Counted from the first letter of the stretch, positions 11,961 to 25,197 are shown. The stretch: 64,000 nucleotides of DNA from Dromiciops gliroides (GCF_019393635.1 NC_057861.1:191224026-191288025), one strand, 5' to 3'. The notes: generated from the sequence alone by a model not told the origin. Translations and numbers: made by a program.

Positions 11961-12709
11961 TCTGATTTCTTTTTTACTACAGATTTGGATAAATGGATTT
12001 CTTTGCTACTTCCTATGTATATTCATTGTGGAACTCGTATTTCATGAGAAGGGAGTCAAGATTTGAATATATGAAGCCTTGGGTCCCTCTTCAACCTGAA
12101 AATCATATCCCCTAGACTAATAATATTTAAGAAAGTAGATGGATATAATTCTATCCTAAAACTCTTTCCTGAGGAAAGCACAGTGACCTCCATCCTTCAC
12201 TTACTGCTTTCTCTCCTGCCAGGAAATAAAGTAAACCTTGCAGAAGGATAGGGGGGAGAAAAGGTTAGAGATGTATATTCTGTCTCCCTTTGAGGCACAC
12301 AATAACATTCTACCTTCTATCCATCTACACCTATAATTGAAATTATATGTAACAATTAGGTTATCTTTTCTATAATCTGGGAGCTTATATCATAGAGGTG
12401 ACAAATTTTGTCTTTAAAATAAAGCTGAAGGTATATTTAAATGAATTTTATTTATAATACTTTGTACCTTTTGAGATCTGAATTTAGTCTTGTTTCTCCT
12501 TTTTATGAGTGATGGCTGCCTAGATCTTTAAAATATGCAAAGGACTACATTCTTAGTAATAATTTGCATATTACTAATACCATATGTCTACAGAAGCAAC
12601 TTGGGTCCCTAATACAGGACTTAAATATATTATTCTCACTTCCATTGCTGCGTTTCAAAACATTTACAAACCAGTGCAGCAACACAACTTTCTTTAGTAA
12701 ATCATAACA
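11961..12709. other. Unassigned unique DNA
   Basis: AT-rich sequence with no recognised repeat or coding signal. Confidence 0.55.
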
Positions 12710-14050
12710 TAACAGGATTACAGAATTTCAGACCTGGAAAAGGATTCAGAGGCCATTGAATCAATTGCATACCTGAATAACAATGCCTTCTACAACATAC
12801 TTGACCAGTGATCAGTCCACTTTTTGCTTAGAATCCTGTGAGAAGGAAAATATCACCTCTAAGAGCTGCCCATTCCACTTTTTAGATACCTTTAATTGTT
12901 AGGAAGCTTTTCTTAAACAAAGCCTAAATTTACCTCTTTATAGTTTCTACCTATTAATCTTTTTTTTGTTTTTTGTTTTGTTTTGTTTTTGCAGGGCAAT
13001 GGGGCTTAAGTGACTTGCCCAAGGTCACACAGCTAGTAAGTGTCAAGTGTCTGAGGCCGGATTTGAACTCAGGAACTCCTGAATCCAGGGCCGGTGCTTT
13101 ATCCACTGTGCCACCTAGCTGCCCTTCTACCTATTAATCTTAATTGTGTTCTTTGGATTCAAGCAAAACAAGGCTAAGTTTTCTTTCATGTGGCAGACCT
13201 TCAAATATATGAAAACATTTATGTTCTAAGTCTTCTCTTCTCCAGGTTGAACATTCCTAGATTCTTTAGTGGATTCTCACATCATGATCTTGAGACCTAA
13301 AACCATTCTGGTCATTTTCCTCTGGATGAACTTCAGCTTAACATCTTTTCAAAAAATATGCTCTCTAAAATGAATCCAACAATCTAGGACAGAGTACAGT
13401 GAGGCTTATTGCTTCCCTATCTCTGGATTTTATTAATTTCAACACAGCCCAAGATTGCATTAAATTAAATTGCGTTAGATTTTGTGGCTGCTCTCCACCA
13501 TTGACTCATTTAGCTTGCCCTTCACATAAACCCACAGATTTTTTTTCAGCTAAATTACTGTGTGGCCATGCTCTTTCTGTGTTTTTGTTTGTGAAATTGA
13601 TTTTTTTAAATCCAAGCAGAAGACTTTAACCTTCTCCCTATTAAATTTCATCTTTAAAAATTTGATCAAATGTTCTATTTTGGGGAGATATTTTTGGATC
13701 CTGATTCTGTCATCCAATATGTTAGCTATCCTAGCTTTGTGTCATCTGCAAATTTGGTAAGTATGTTATCTCTTAATTTATCCCAGTCATTGATAAAACT
13801 ATGAAATATTATAGGACAGAATTAAAATCTCTGGGATATTTCACTGAGGACTCCTTCCAAATAGGTAGCAAATGATCCAGCCATTCAAGCTCCCTTTCAC
13901 TCATCTGTATTATCAATCCCACATCTATCTTTCTCATAAGAAGCGTGTAAAAGACTGTCAAGTGCTCTGTTAAAATCTTTGTATATATTTACAACACACC
14001 TAGTCATCTAATAATCCCATTAAAAAGGGAAATGACTTTTGGCAAGACCT
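12710..14050 (-). mobile_element. CR1/L3-type LINE, long antisense copy
   Basis: Plus-strand phrases GGATTACAGAATTTCAGACC, TTGTTAGGAAGCTTTTCTTA, CCAGGTTGAACATTCCTAGA, GAGTACAGTGAGGCTTATTG and GTGTCATCTGCAAATTTGGT occur in the order of CR1/L3. Interrupted by SINEs (12959 and 14052). No open frame. Confidence 0.75.
12959..13124 (-). mobile_element. SINE (WSINE1-type) in CR1/L3
   Basis: TSD TCTACCTATTAATCTT on both sides. The interrupted CR1/L3 reads through on each side. Confidence 0.93.
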
Positions 14051-14051
14051 A

Positions 14052-14173
14052 TTTTTTTTTGAGGCAATCAGGGTTAAGTGACTTGCACAGAGTCACACAG
14101 TGAGTAAATGTCTGAGGCCAGATTTGAATTCAGATCCTCCTGACTTCAGGATTGTGCACCACCTAGCTGACTC
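14052..14173 (-). mobile_element. SINE, internally shortened
   Basis: The core and head are present, but part of the middle and head are missing. It resembles an older copy. CAAGACCT / CAGACCT flanks it. Confidence 0.8.
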
Positions 14174-14187
14174 AGCCAGACCTGTTC

Positions 14188-14333
14188 TTTTTTTTTTTGA
14201 AGGGCAATGAGGGTTAAGTGACTTGCCCAGGGTCACACAGGTAGTAAGTGTCAAGTGTCTAAAGCCACATTTGAACTCGGGTCCTCCTGAATCCAGGGCC
14301 AGTGCTTTATCTACTGTGCCACCTAACTGCCCC
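14188..14333 (-). mobile_element. SINE (WSINE1-type)
   Basis: Full length with a T-run, separated from the preceding copy by about 15 bases of CR1/L3. Its head end abuts the truncated L1 at 14334. Confidence 0.9.
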
Positions 14334-15008
14334 TGATTCCTAAGATATTCTTAACCTTTTGTTCTTCCAGATGAATTTTGTCATTTTTTCTAGCTCTATA
14401 AAATAATTCTTTGGTAGTTTGATGTTATGATAGCAAACAAGTAATTAACTTAAGTAGAATTATAACTTTTACTATATTGGCTTGGCCTATCCATGCATAA
14501 TTTATATTTCTGCAACTGGTTACACCTGCCTTTATTTGTGTGAATAGTGCACTGTAATTATGTTCATATAATTTCTGGATTTATCTTGGCAGGTAGACCC
14601 CAAGTACTTTATATTGTCTGCAGTTATTTTAAATGGAATTTCTTTATCTCTTGCTGTTGCTTGATAGAATATAGAAATGCTGACAATTTACATTTTTTTT
14701 CTATCCTACAACTTTGCTAAAATTATTGTTTCTACTAGTTTTTTAGTTGATTCTCTAGGGTTCTCTAAGTAAATCATCATACCATCTGCAAAGAGGGACG
14801 ATTTTGTTTACTCATTGCCTATTTTTTTTCCTCCAATTTCTTTTTATTGTCTTATTACTATAGCTAACATTTCTAGTACAATATTGAATAATAATGGTGA
14901 TAATGGACATCCTTGCTTCATTCCTGTTCCTATTGGGAGGTTTCAATTTTATCCCCATTACAGATAATGTTTGCTCTTTGTTTTAGATAGATACTACTTA
15001 TCATTTTA

Positions 15009-15833
15009 AAAAATGTTCCATTTAAGAAAAGGGTAAAAGAAGATAGAAAATAGAGTAAAAATCATGGGAAGGGAATAGGATGGAGAGAAACAGTTATGAT
15101 GATTGAGTATAATGGCAAAATGTATGGTACTTACTTTACTGGACTATTGTGAAGAAAACTCTTCGTCAAGTTTAAGGTACTATAAAAAAGTTATGATGAA
15201 CAGGATGCTATCAGAAAAACCAGGAAAGACCTACATGAACTGAAGCAGAGTGAAATGTACTGTATACAAAATAACAGCAATAGTGTAAGATGATCTGCTG
15301 TGAAGGACATGGTTATTTTTAGCAATGCAATGACCCAATATCACTCTGAAGGACTTATGAAAAATGCAATCCATCTACAGAGAAAGAACTTATAGTATCT
15401 GAAAACAGATCGAAGCATAATTTTTTTTTGATAGTTCCTTAGTCTGAAGTTTGGTTTTTGTCTGTTTTCTCTCACAACCTGGCTAATGTATAGATGTTTT
15501 GCATGACTACTCATGTATAACTTATATTGAATGGCTTGAGTTCTTGGGGGTGAGGGAGTGGGGAGGGAGGGAGGAAGAGAAGTTGGAACACAAAGTTTTT
15601 TGGGTTTTTTTGTTTTTTGGCAGGGCAATGAGGGTTAAGTGACTTGCCCAGGGTCACACAGCAAGTAAGTGTCATGTGTCTGAGGCTGGATTTGAACTCA
15701 GGTACTCCTGAATCCAGGGCCAGTGCTCTATCCACTGTGCCACCTAGCTGCCCCTGAAACACAAAGTTTTAAAAAACTGATGTCAAAATTTGTTTTTACA
15801 TGAAATTTGGAAAACAAAATTCTAAATAAAAAA
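15009..15833 (+). mobile_element. ORF2-less L1 derivative (inter-ORF piece joined to L1 3' end)
   Basis: It begins with purine-rich sequence (AAGAAGATAGAAAATAGAG), passes through a 200-base segment, then the last codons of L1 ORF2 (GGAAAGACCTACATGAACTG) and the 3' UTR with a GGGAGGGAGGGAGG tract and a TCTAAATAAAAAAG end. The host L1 site is split between GTTCCATTT and GTTTCATTT, a likely 9-bp TSD, so this short form moved as a unit. A SINE sits in its 3' UTR. Confidence 0.72.
15597..15753 (-). mobile_element. SINE (WSINE1-type) in the L1 derivative
   Basis: TSD ACACAAAGTTTT on both sides, within the L1 3' UTR. Confidence 0.93.
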
Positions 15834-16714
15834 GGTTTCATTTCTTCCTGTGTTTTTAAATAGGAATGGGTGTTGTATTTTGTTAGACCTTTTTTTTTTG
15901 CATCTATTGACATAATCATGATTTTTGTTGTTTTCATTATTGGTGTGGATAATCAAGCTGATAGTTTTCCTAATATTCAGTCAGTCCAGCATTCTTGGTA
16001 TAAATTCCACTTGGTCATAGTGTATGAACATTGTGCTATATTGCTATAATCTCCTTGTTACTATTTTATTTTAAATTTTTGCAAAACTATTCATTAGGAG
16101 AATTGGTCTATGGTTTTCCTTCTCTGTTTTTACTCTCCTTGGTTTAGGTATCAGTAACATATTTGTTCCAAAGAATTTGGTAGTTATTCTTTGCCCATTT
16201 TCCCAAATTGTTTATATATTATTGGAATTAACTGTTCTTTAAGTGCTTGGTAGAATTCACTTGATAATCCATCTGGTCCTGTGGATTTTTTCTTAGGCTT
16301 TGATGACTTGTTCATTTCCACATCCTAAAAAGAGTTACTTAACTATTCTATTTCCTCTTTTTTGTTAATCTGGGCAGTTTATATTCTGTAAATATTCATC
16401 CATTTCACTTAAATTGTCATTGTAACTGATATATAATTGGGCAAAATAACTCCTAATAATTGCTTTAATTCTATTTTCATTGGTAGTTAATTCATCCTTT
16501 TCATTTTTTATACTGGTAATTTGGTTTCTTTATTTTTTTAAATAAAATTGGCCGATGGTTTATCTATTTTATTTGGGGGGTTCCCCAAACCAGCTCCTAG
16601 TATTATTTATTAGTTTAATATTTTTTTACTTTCAATTTTATTAATCTCTCCTTTAATTTTCAGGACTTCTATTCAGGAAATCAATTTTGGATTTCCAATG
16701 GTGATTTTTATTGT

Positions 16715-16870
16715 TTGTCTGTTTTTGGTTTTTTGGTGAGGCAATTGGGGTTAAGTGGCTTGCCCAGGGTTACACAGCTAGTAAGTGTCAAGTGTCTGAG
16801 GTCGGATTTGAACTCAGGTCCTCCTGAATTCAGGGCCAGTGCTTTATCCACTGCACCACCTAGCTTACCC
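16715..16870 (-). mobile_element. SINE (WSINE1-type) in L1
   Basis: TSD TCCAATGG(T/G)GATTTTT. ORF2 remnants continue on both sides. Confidence 0.92.
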
Positions 16871-17029
16871 TCCAATGGGGATTTTTCATTTGTTCTTTTT
16901 TCTAGTTTTTAAAGCTGCTCTTTCTCTCTTTTATTTATGTTAGCATTTGGAGGTATAAATTCTCCGCTAAATACTGTTTTGGCTATATCCCACAAATTGT
17001 GAAGTGTTGCCTAATTCTGTCAATTCTTT

Positions 17030-17176
17030 TTTTTTTTTTTGCAGGGCAATGGGGGTTAAGTGACTTGCCCAGGGTCACACAGGTAGTAAGTATCAAGTGT
17101 CTGAAGCCGGATTTTAACTCAGGTACTCCTGAATCCAGGGCCAGTGCTTTATCCACTGCGCCACCTAGCCGCCCCC
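17030..17176 (-). mobile_element. SINE (WSINE1-type) in L1
   Basis: TSD CTGTCAATT on both sides. Confidence 0.92.
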
Positions 17177-19390
17177 CTGTCAATTATCTTTAATGAAGTC
17201 ATAATTGTTTCTATGATTTGTTCATTGACTCATTCATTACTTATGATTAGATTATTGATTTTCCAATTAATTCTTAATCCATGTTTCCATGATGCTTTAT
17301 TAAATGTAATTTTTATTGCATTTATATTTATGCTTTTCTGAATTTGGTTGTGAGGTTTTTATGCCCTAACACATGGTCAATTTTTGTTTGTACAATTGAG
17401 AAAAACATATATTCTTTTATTCCCATTCAGTTTTCTCTAGAGGTCTATCATATCTAAATTTTCCAGAATTTTATTCATCTCCTTAACTCCTTTCTTATTT
17501 ATTTTATGGCCAGATTTATCTAGCTCTGAGAGAGGAGAGAGGAAATCCCCTACTAACATAGTTTTACTGTCTATTTATTCCTGTAATTAATTTAACATTT
17601 CCTTTAAGAAATTGGATGATATGCCATTTGGTGCATATATGTTTAGTATTGATATTGCTTCATTTTCATGGATACTTTTAGCAAGATGTGGTTTCCCTGC
17701 TTATTCCTTTTAATTAGGTCTATTTTTGTTTTTTTCTTTGACTGAGATCATGATTGCTGCCTCTGTCTTTTTTACTTTAGCTGAAGCATAATACATTCTG
17801 CTGCAGCCCTCTATTTAACTCTGTGTGTATCTCTAAGTTTCAAATGTGTTTCTTGTAAACAACATTGCTGGATTCTGGTTTCTAATCCAGTCTACTCTCT
17901 GTTCCTGTTTTATGGGTGAGTTCACCCCATTCATATTCACAGTTATCATTACTAATATGCATTTCCCTCTATCCTATTTTCATTCTTTTTATACTTCTCT
18001 TTTTATCCTGTCCCTCCTCTAAAGACTGTTTTGCTTCTGACCACTGCCTTCTTTCATATGCCTTCCCTTTTATCACATCCCTCTCTCCTTTCTCTTTTCC
18101 CTTTCTACTTTTTCTGTTAGGTATGGTAGATCTTTATTATAAATTGAATACATGCACAAACACGCATATGTGTGTGTATTCCCCTTTTTGAACTTACTTA
18201 GATATGAGTGAGATCAAGTGTTGCTCAGTCCCCTTTTTTCCTCTCCCCTGTAAAAACTCTTCCTTGTGTACTTCTTTTATGTGAGATAATTTCCCCCATT
18301 CTTCCTCTTCCTTCTCCCTTCTCCCAGGCATCCTTTTTCTTGCTTATCCATTTTTTTATATCATGCCAACATAATTGAATCACTCCTGAACCCTCTTTCT
18401 ATGTAGAACCCTTCTAACTGCCCAGATAATGATAAAGTTCTTAAAAGTTACATGTATCAACTTCCCATATAGGAAGGTAAGCAGTTTAACCTTACTGAGT
18501 CCCTTATGACTTCTCTTTCATATTTACCTTTTTATGATTTTCTTGAGTCTTGTATTTGAAAATCAAATTTTCTGTTCAACTCAAGAGTGCTTGAAAGTCA
18601 TCTACTAAATTAAATCCATTTTTCCCTTGAAGGATTATATTCAATTTTGTTGGGCAGGTTATTCTTGATTGTAATCCCACTTCTTTTTGCCTTCTGGAAT
18701 GTCATATTCCAAGCCTTTCTCTCCTTTAACATGGTAGCTCTTAAATTTTGTGTGATCCTGATTGTGGTTCCATGGTATTTGAATGGTCTTTTTCTGGCTG
18801 CTTGAAGTTTTTTCTGACTTGGGAGCTCTGGAACTTAGGAGTTTTTCCTAGGAGTTTTCATTTCAAGATCTCTTTTAGGCAGTCTTGGTGGATTCTTTCA
18901 ATTTCTTTTTTACCCTCTGGATCTAAGATACCAAGGTGGTTTTTCTTGATAATTTCTTGAAATTTGATGTTCAGGTTCTTTTTTTTTTTAATCATGGCTG
19001 TCAGGTAACCCAATAATCCTTAAATTATCTCTTCTTGATCTATTCTTCAGGTCAGTTGTTTTTCCAGTGAGATATTTAATGGGGAGGGGGGGGTTCTATT
19101 TTTTTTCATTCTTTTCCCTTTATTTTATTGTTTTTTGATATGTCATGGAGTAATGAGCTTCCAGTTGCCCAAATCTAATTTTGAAGGAATTATTTTTTCA
19201 GTGAGCCATTGTGCTTCTTTTCCCCATTTAGCCAATTTAGCTCTTTAAGAGTTATTTCATTAGTGAGTTTTTGTACCCTTTTATCCACTTGCTAATTCTG
19301 TTTTTAAGGCATTATTTTCTTCAGCATTTCTTGTGCTTCTTTTACCAAGGCATTGTCTTTTCATATTTTTCTTCATCTGCTTTTATTTCT

Positions 19391-19536
19391 TTTTTTTTTT
19401 TTGTGAGGCAATTGGGGTTAAGTAACTTGCCCAGGGTCACACAACTAGTAAGTGTTAAGTGTCTGAGACCGGATTTGAACTCAGGTCCTTCTGAATCCAG
19501 GGCCGGTGCTCTATCCACTGCACCACCTAGCTGCCC
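19391..19536 (-). mobile_element. SINE (WSINE1-type) in L1 ORF1
   Basis: TSD CTGCTTTTATTTCTTT on both sides. Confidence 0.93.
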
Positions 19537-20779
19537 CTGCTTTTATTTCTTTACCTAATTTTTCCTCTATACTCTTATTTAATTTTGAAAATCACTTTTT
19601 AATTCTTCAAGGAATTCTTGTTGGACTTGTTTCCAATTTACATTTTCTTTCATGCTTTGTTTATAGCTGTTTTAACTTCATTGACTTCTAAATTCATGTC
19701 TTACTCTTTCCTGTCACCATTGTAGCTTTTTTATGGTCAGATCCCTCTTTTTTGTTGTTGTTTGGTCATTTTCCTACTCTATTTCATGGTTTGGAACTTT
19801 ATAGTAAACTTGGACTCCATTCCTGCTGTGGGGATGGAGAAGGAACATTGTCTCAAGCATTAGGTTTTATCAAGGTAGTTCTAAAGTAGTAGTTTTAAAG
19901 GTAGTTCTGAAAGTTTGGAAGTTTTTCAGGTGGTGTTATTGGGGGAGAGATGTGGTTACTGTTCTCCTGGTCTGCTCTCTGGTCCTTACCCAGAAAGGAT
20001 CTTTGATTCCTTGGGACTGCAATCAATACTGCTTCTCAGGGACCTTTCTTTCCTAAAAATTGGAAGTGATGCTGTTCCTCAGGGTCTCTGATCCCTTATG
20101 ACCAAAAATATAACTGACTCCTCAGGGCTTCTACTCCCTCTTGACTGAAAATATTCCACTTTGTCCTTGAATTATGACCCAGATGTGGATAGAGGTAATG
20201 AAGTTGCCAAATAGTATCAGGTCCTTTGTCCTGTGCTAGCCCTGGCCCAGGAATCCCCTGTAATCTCTTTTTGATCAGTTGCCAGGTCCCTTTACCATCT
20301 CTGGCTTGAGAGCTTTCACAGCTGCTAATGCTTCTATTGACACCACTTAGCCCCACCACTGGTGTTTCATCCATGTAGGCTGTGGGCCAGCCTCCATCCC
20401 TGTTTTAAGTTTTCTTTTTCTGATCTCTTAAGTTGCCTTAGACTGGAGGTATGTCTCACTTGACCTTTTGCTGCCACTCCAGAATTCAATATGAGGAATT
20501 ATTTTAAAGTTGTTTGAAGGGGAATGTTGAGAGAGATCATTTGACTGCTTTCTCTACCATCTTGGCTCTGCCCCCAGAAGGTGTCTACTACTTCCTTTTA
20601 AAGAGGTTCAATAATCATCCTTTAAGAATATAGTCTACATTTGAGATCCCATTGTTAGGAATATAACCTAAAGAAATAAAAGATAATTGTACACTAAATA
20701 GAAATACTTTACTATACATTCTTCAAGCTTTCTGTTTCTGTAGGTTCTATAAAAACTTCCACCCCAGGCCCCCTCACCT

Positions 20780-21350
20780 GATGGGACCACCATTTCAAGT
20801 CAAACTCCATTCATGCTTCACTTTTCCCCTCTGGCCTTTTTCTCCATGCCACCTACCTTATTCTTTCCAGGAGGCCCTTTTCTCTTCTCCCATCCCCAGA
20901 ATTTTCCCTTACCTTCTAAGTTCTGCTACTATGAGCCATAATCAAATAAACTCTGTCTTGTTTCTGGTTGGAGTATGTTGATCCATGCCTCTACATACCC
21001 ACTTACCAACCTTGAAACTATCAGGATCAAAGTACTTCTCTCTGGCCATCAATCTCCTTTGTATGCTATCTCCCATTTAGAATGTAATTTCCTCAAGCTT
21101 ATCTTTACTTTTGTATTAGTATCTGTTGTGCTTAGCACAGTGCTGGAAACATAGTAAGTGTTTAGCATCTCTCTTTTTTTTTTTTATGGGGCAATGAGGG
21201 TTAAGTGACTTGCCCAGGGTCACACAGCTAGTAAGTGTCAAGTGTCTGAGGTCGGATTTGAACTCAGGTCCTCCTGAATCCAAGGCCAGTGCTTTATCCA
21301 CTGCGCCATCTAGCTGCCCCATAGTAAGTGTTTAATAAATGCTTTTTCTT
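20780..21350 (+). mobile_element. L2 3' end, sense
   Basis: Ends with the conserved L2 terminus (TTAGCACAGTGCTGGAAACA, then AGTGTTTAATAAATGC), split by a SINE. Confidence 0.7.
21171..21320 (-). mobile_element. SINE (WSINE1-type) in L2 3' end
   Basis: Perfect TSD CATAGTAAGTGTTTA. The target is the conserved L2 3' terminus. Confidence 0.93.
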
Positions 21351-21354
21351 TCAT

Positions 21355-21890
21355 TCATTCATATCAATAGTAGAACTTTTTGTAATAACAAAGAAATATA
21401 AAGAAAGTAGGTTGCTATCAACTGGCAAATAACTGAACAGATTGTGGTACTTGAAGATAATGGAACATAACTGTGCTGAAAGGAACAATGAAAACAAAGA
21501 TTATATAGAGATATGGGAAGAACTGTATGAACTCATGCAAAGTAGAGTAAGCAAGACCAGGAAAACAATATTCGTAGATTCAATACTATAAATGGAAACA
21601 ACAACAACAAAAACTAAACCCTGTGTAATTAAAAAAACTAAGCCCAACCTGGAGGAGATTTGAGAATGCACTTCCCTCCCTTCTTTGAAGATATGGGGGT
21701 ATATGGATATGGAATATTTCATATAATGTTAAACTTGATCATGTTGTTTATATTGGGCTGAACTTTTTCTCTACTTCTTTTTTATTTTTTGTAAGGGATG
21801 GCTCTCTGGGTGGGAGAGATGAGAAGGATACATTTGGAAATGAAGGCAATGAAAAAACAAAATACATTTTAAAATCTTTTTTTAGCAACA
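21355..21890 (+). mobile_element. L1 3' end, sense
   Basis: Contains the last ORF2 codons in recognisable form (NGT..CAERNNEN and EELYELMQSRVSKTRK, by comparison with the copy at 24053) and an L1 3' UTR ending in an A-rich stretch near 21870. 5'-truncated and diverged. Confidence 0.7.
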
Positions 21891-22642
21891 TGCGATGTGG
21901 TTATTAATTATGGAAAACTACAATCCCTTATGCATTAAAAACATAGGAGATAAAAATTGTAACATAGAGACAAATTGTGAGTGAAAGTAGCTTTTTATGT
22001 AAGAAGTGAAATAAAAAAATATCCAGAAAATGTGTGACCCAAAAAGGAATGGTTAGTTCATGTAGCAAGCAAGATATAGTAAACAAAAGTCAAAGTTGTT
22101 GCATTGATGGTCATGGAATGTCTCCATTTCTTACTCCCAAGAAGAAAAGTCTCCAAAGTCCCTGTGGAGGACTAATAGGAGGACAAGGACAAAAATCACA
22201 GTGGATTAGAAAATGTTGGATGGGGGCAGCTAGATGGTGCAATGGATAGAGCACCAGTCCTGGAGTCAGGAGTACCTGAGTTCAAATCTGGCCTCAGACA
22301 TTTGACAATAACTAGCTGTGTGACCCTGGACAAGTCACTTAACCCCAATTGCCTCACCAAAAAAAAAAAATGTTGGACGGGCCACAGTTTGCACCATTAG
22401 AGGATCAGTGAAGTCATGGGCATCATTGAAATATTGAAATGTATTTCCAAAGGAGAATCTAGGTAGGTAAGTAATGATGTTGTACTAATCTGTGTGACTT
22501 GGTGCTTACCTCCAGATCTATTATAACCTCTAGACCTCTATTTCTTGTTTAGTTACTGAAGATCAGATACTTACAGTTTTTAGGTCAAAACTGCAGAATA
22601 TAGCATTACTACCAAGATCTCATCTCTAATGCCTTTTGTATA
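21891..22642. other. Unassigned DNA around a SINE, up to the Tigger end
   Basis: Nothing recognised apart from the SINE at 22221-22370. Confidence 0.5.
22221..22370 (+). mobile_element. SINE (WSINE1-type)
   Basis: TSD AAATGTTGGA(T/C) on both sides, A-tail of about 12. Confidence 0.92.
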
Positions 22643-22746
22643 CAGTGGTATCTCAGTATTCATCATTAATTGGTTCCAGAAGGCATAATGAGTGGTGAAA
22701 GCAATGAGTACCAAATACATTTTTCCTATAAGAAGTAATATAAATT

Positions 22747-22896
22747 GGGGCAGCTAGGTGGCTCAGTGGATAGAGCACCAGCCCTGGATTCAGGAGGACC
22801 TGAGTTCAAATCCAGCCTCAGACACTTTACACTTACTAGCTGTGTGACCCTAGGCAAGTTACTTAACCCCAATTCCCTCATCAAAAAAAAAAAATA
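22747..22896 (+). mobile_element. SINE (WSINE1-type) in Tigger
   Basis: TSD AATATAAAT. Inserted about 100 bases inside the Tigger end. Confidence 0.92.
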
Positions 22897-23049
22897 TAAA
22901 TGGAAATAATCCACTTCTGGATCCCAGCAATTTCACATTTTACTAGGCAATTTATAAATTGATGGGGTTGGGGTTTTTATACAAAATCTTCAAACTAGAC
23001 AGATATAAATAAATAATAATTAGATAAAATAAAATAAAATTTAACTTCA

Positions 23050-23676
23050 TTTTACCTGTACTGAGAGGAGTTGATGGCCTAATGGGATGGTGGTGAGGTA
23101 GAAGAGGAGGAGGAGGAGAGAGGTTTTTCTTTTTCTTTTCTGTCTTTTAACACCATTGAACCCTGCTTGAGATTTAGATTTAGGGAGTTTCACTAGAAAC
23201 CTATCAAGAGAAACTTGCTTCTGCCTACATTTCAAAATGTTTCTGGGGCAGCTAGGTGGTATAGTGGATAGAGCACCGGCCCTGGAGTCAGGATTACCTG
23301 AGTTCAAATCCGACTTCAGACACTTAACACTTACTAGCTGTGTGACCCTGGGCAAGTCACTTAACCCCAATTGCCTCACAAAAACAAAAAAATAAAAAAC
23401 AAAAACAAAATGTTTGTGAAGTGAGGCATTATTTGATCATTAAACAAGTCCACATTTCAGCTTGCTAGAGCTTTGTCAGGGTGATACTTTTCAACAAAAT
23501 TTTATAATTTAACCCACTTAGAATACATTTCTTTTAGCAGTGCAGTAGGGGCTTCCTCCCTTCCCTCATCCTCACCTGAAGAAACTTCTTCAGCCACTAT
23601 CTGTTGCTGCTCCCTTTGACGTTCTGGCAGCTCCTCAGTGGTGAGCTCTTCTCTGTGATCTTCCATTAACTATTCA
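23050..23676 (-). pseudogene. Tigger transposase remnant, C-terminal region with PIP-like motif
   Basis: Minus-strand frames give EDHREELTTEELPERQREQQ, an acidic stretch, then EMYSKWVKL and EKYHPDKALAS. After an inserted SINE (23244-23402) comes KQVSLDRFLVKLPKSK followed by a basic tail. The QxxLxxFL core fits a PCNA-interacting peptide. It is separated from the catalytic core only by the nested L1. Confidence 0.8.
23244..23402 (+). mobile_element. SINE (WSINE1-type) in Tigger transposase
   Basis: TSD CAAAATGTTT. It separates the PIP-like motif from the rest of the transposase. Confidence 0.92.
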
Positions 23677-23690
23677 ATGTCTTCATTATT

Positions 23691-25195
23691 TTTCTTAAAT
23701 AAAAGTATTTTATTATTTTCCAGATACATGTAAAGATAGCTTTCAGCATTTGCTTACATAAGATTTCCAATTTCAAATTTTTCTCCCTCCCCTCCCTTCC
23801 CTCCCTCCCCCAGACAGCAGGCAATCCGATATAGGTGATATATATATACACACATATACATATACATAACAACATTAAACATATTTCTGCATCAGTCATG
23901 CTATAAGAGAAGAATCAGAGCAATAAGGGAAAACCTCAATCAGCATCCATATTCCACAGTTCTTTATTTTTTCTGGATTTGGAGAGCCTTTTTCATCATG
24001 AGTCCCCTGGAGCTTTCTTGTACCATTATATTGGTGAGAAAAATCCAGTCTATCACAGTTGATCAACACATAATGTTGATGATACTGTGTATAATGTTCT
24101 TCTGGTTCTGCTCATCTCACTCATCATCAGTTCATGCAAGTCCTTCCAGGTTTCTCTGAACTTCTCCTGCTCATCGTTTCTCTCAGCACAATAGAATTCC
24201 ATTACATTCATATACCACAACTTGTTCAGGCATTCCCCAACTGATGGGCAACCCCTCAATTTCCAATTCCTTGACACCACAAAAAGAGCAGCTATAAATA
24301 TTTTTGAACATGTGGGTCCTTTTCCCTTTTCTGTGATCTCCTTGGGGAAAAGACCCCCCCAAAAAGCCCCTAGTAGTGGTATTACTGGGTCAAAGGATAT
24401 GCACAGCTTTATAGCTCTTTGGGCATAATTCCAAATTGCTCTCCAGAATGGTTGGATCAGTTCACAGCTCCACCAATAATGCATTAGTGTTCCAATTTTT
24501 CCACAGCTTCTCCAACATTTATTATTTTCCTTTTCTGTCATATTAGCCAATCTGACAGATGTCAGGTGGTACCTCAGAGTTGTTTTAATTTGCATCTCTC
24601 TAATCAATAGTGATGTAGAGCATTTTTTCATATGGCAATAGATAGCTTTGATTTCTTCATCAGAAAACTGCCTGTTCATATCCTTTGACCATTTCTCAAC
24701 TGGGGAATGACTTAGATTCTTATAAATTTGATTTAGTTCCCTATATATTTTAGAAATGAGGCCTTTATCAAAAGTACTGGCCATAAAAATTGTTTCCCAG
24801 CTTTTTGCATCCCTTCTAATTTTGGATGCATTGCTTCTGTTTGTACAAAAACTTTTTAATTTAATATAATCAAAATCATCCATTTTTCATTTCATAATAT
24901 TCTCTATCTCTTGTTTGGCCATAAACTGTTCTCCTTTCCAAAGATCTGAAAAGTAGACTATTCCTTCCTCTCCTAATTTAGCTCTGGTATCACCTCTTAT
25001 GTCTAAATCATGTACCCATTTTGACCTTATTTTAGTATAAGGTGTAAGATGTTGGTCTATGCCTAATTTCTTCCATACTATCTTCTAGTTTTCCCAGCAG
25101 TTTTTGTCAAATACTGAGTTCCTATCCCAAAAGCTGGAGTCTTTGGGTTTATCAAACACTACATTACTAATGTCATTTACTACTGTGTCTCCTGT
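23691..25195 (-). mobile_element. L1, 5'-truncated, inserted in the Tigger element
   Basis: It carries the C-terminal 276 codons of L1 ORF2 open on the minus strand (24053-24883) plus a 3' UTR with a pyrimidine tract on the plus strand. Diagnostic ORF2 residues include [44 protein letters not shown] and WKDLHELMMSEMSRTRR. Flanking copies of (C)A(A/T)TGTCTTCATTATT at both ends are its TSD, so it landed inside the Tigger transposase gene. The 276-codon frame is retrotransposon coding sequence, not a host gene. Confidence 0.9.
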
Positions 25196-25197
25196 CA

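Larger units (their letters stand above)
14334..20578 (-). mobile_element. Long L1 from 5' end to mid ORF2, antisense, heavily nested
   Basis: The minus-strand start GAGCCAAGATGGTAGAG lies near 20566. Going down in coordinate come the 5' UTR (to about 19740), ORF1 (about 19740-18560, including the diverged coiled coil and RNA-binding part), inter-ORF sequence (about 18560-17880), and ORF2 endonuclease and reverse-transcriptase remnants to 14334. The ORF2 C terminus and 3' UTR are missing at the junction with a SINE. Frames are thoroughly broken. Insertions: an ORF2-less L1 derivative (15009-15833) and SINEs at 16715, 17030 and 19391, plus one within the derivative. Confidence 0.85.

Noticed and set aside
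24053-24883. A 276-codon open frame, the longest in the window
   Set aside because: It is the C terminus of L1 ORF2 in a truncated L1 with its own TSD, not a host gene.
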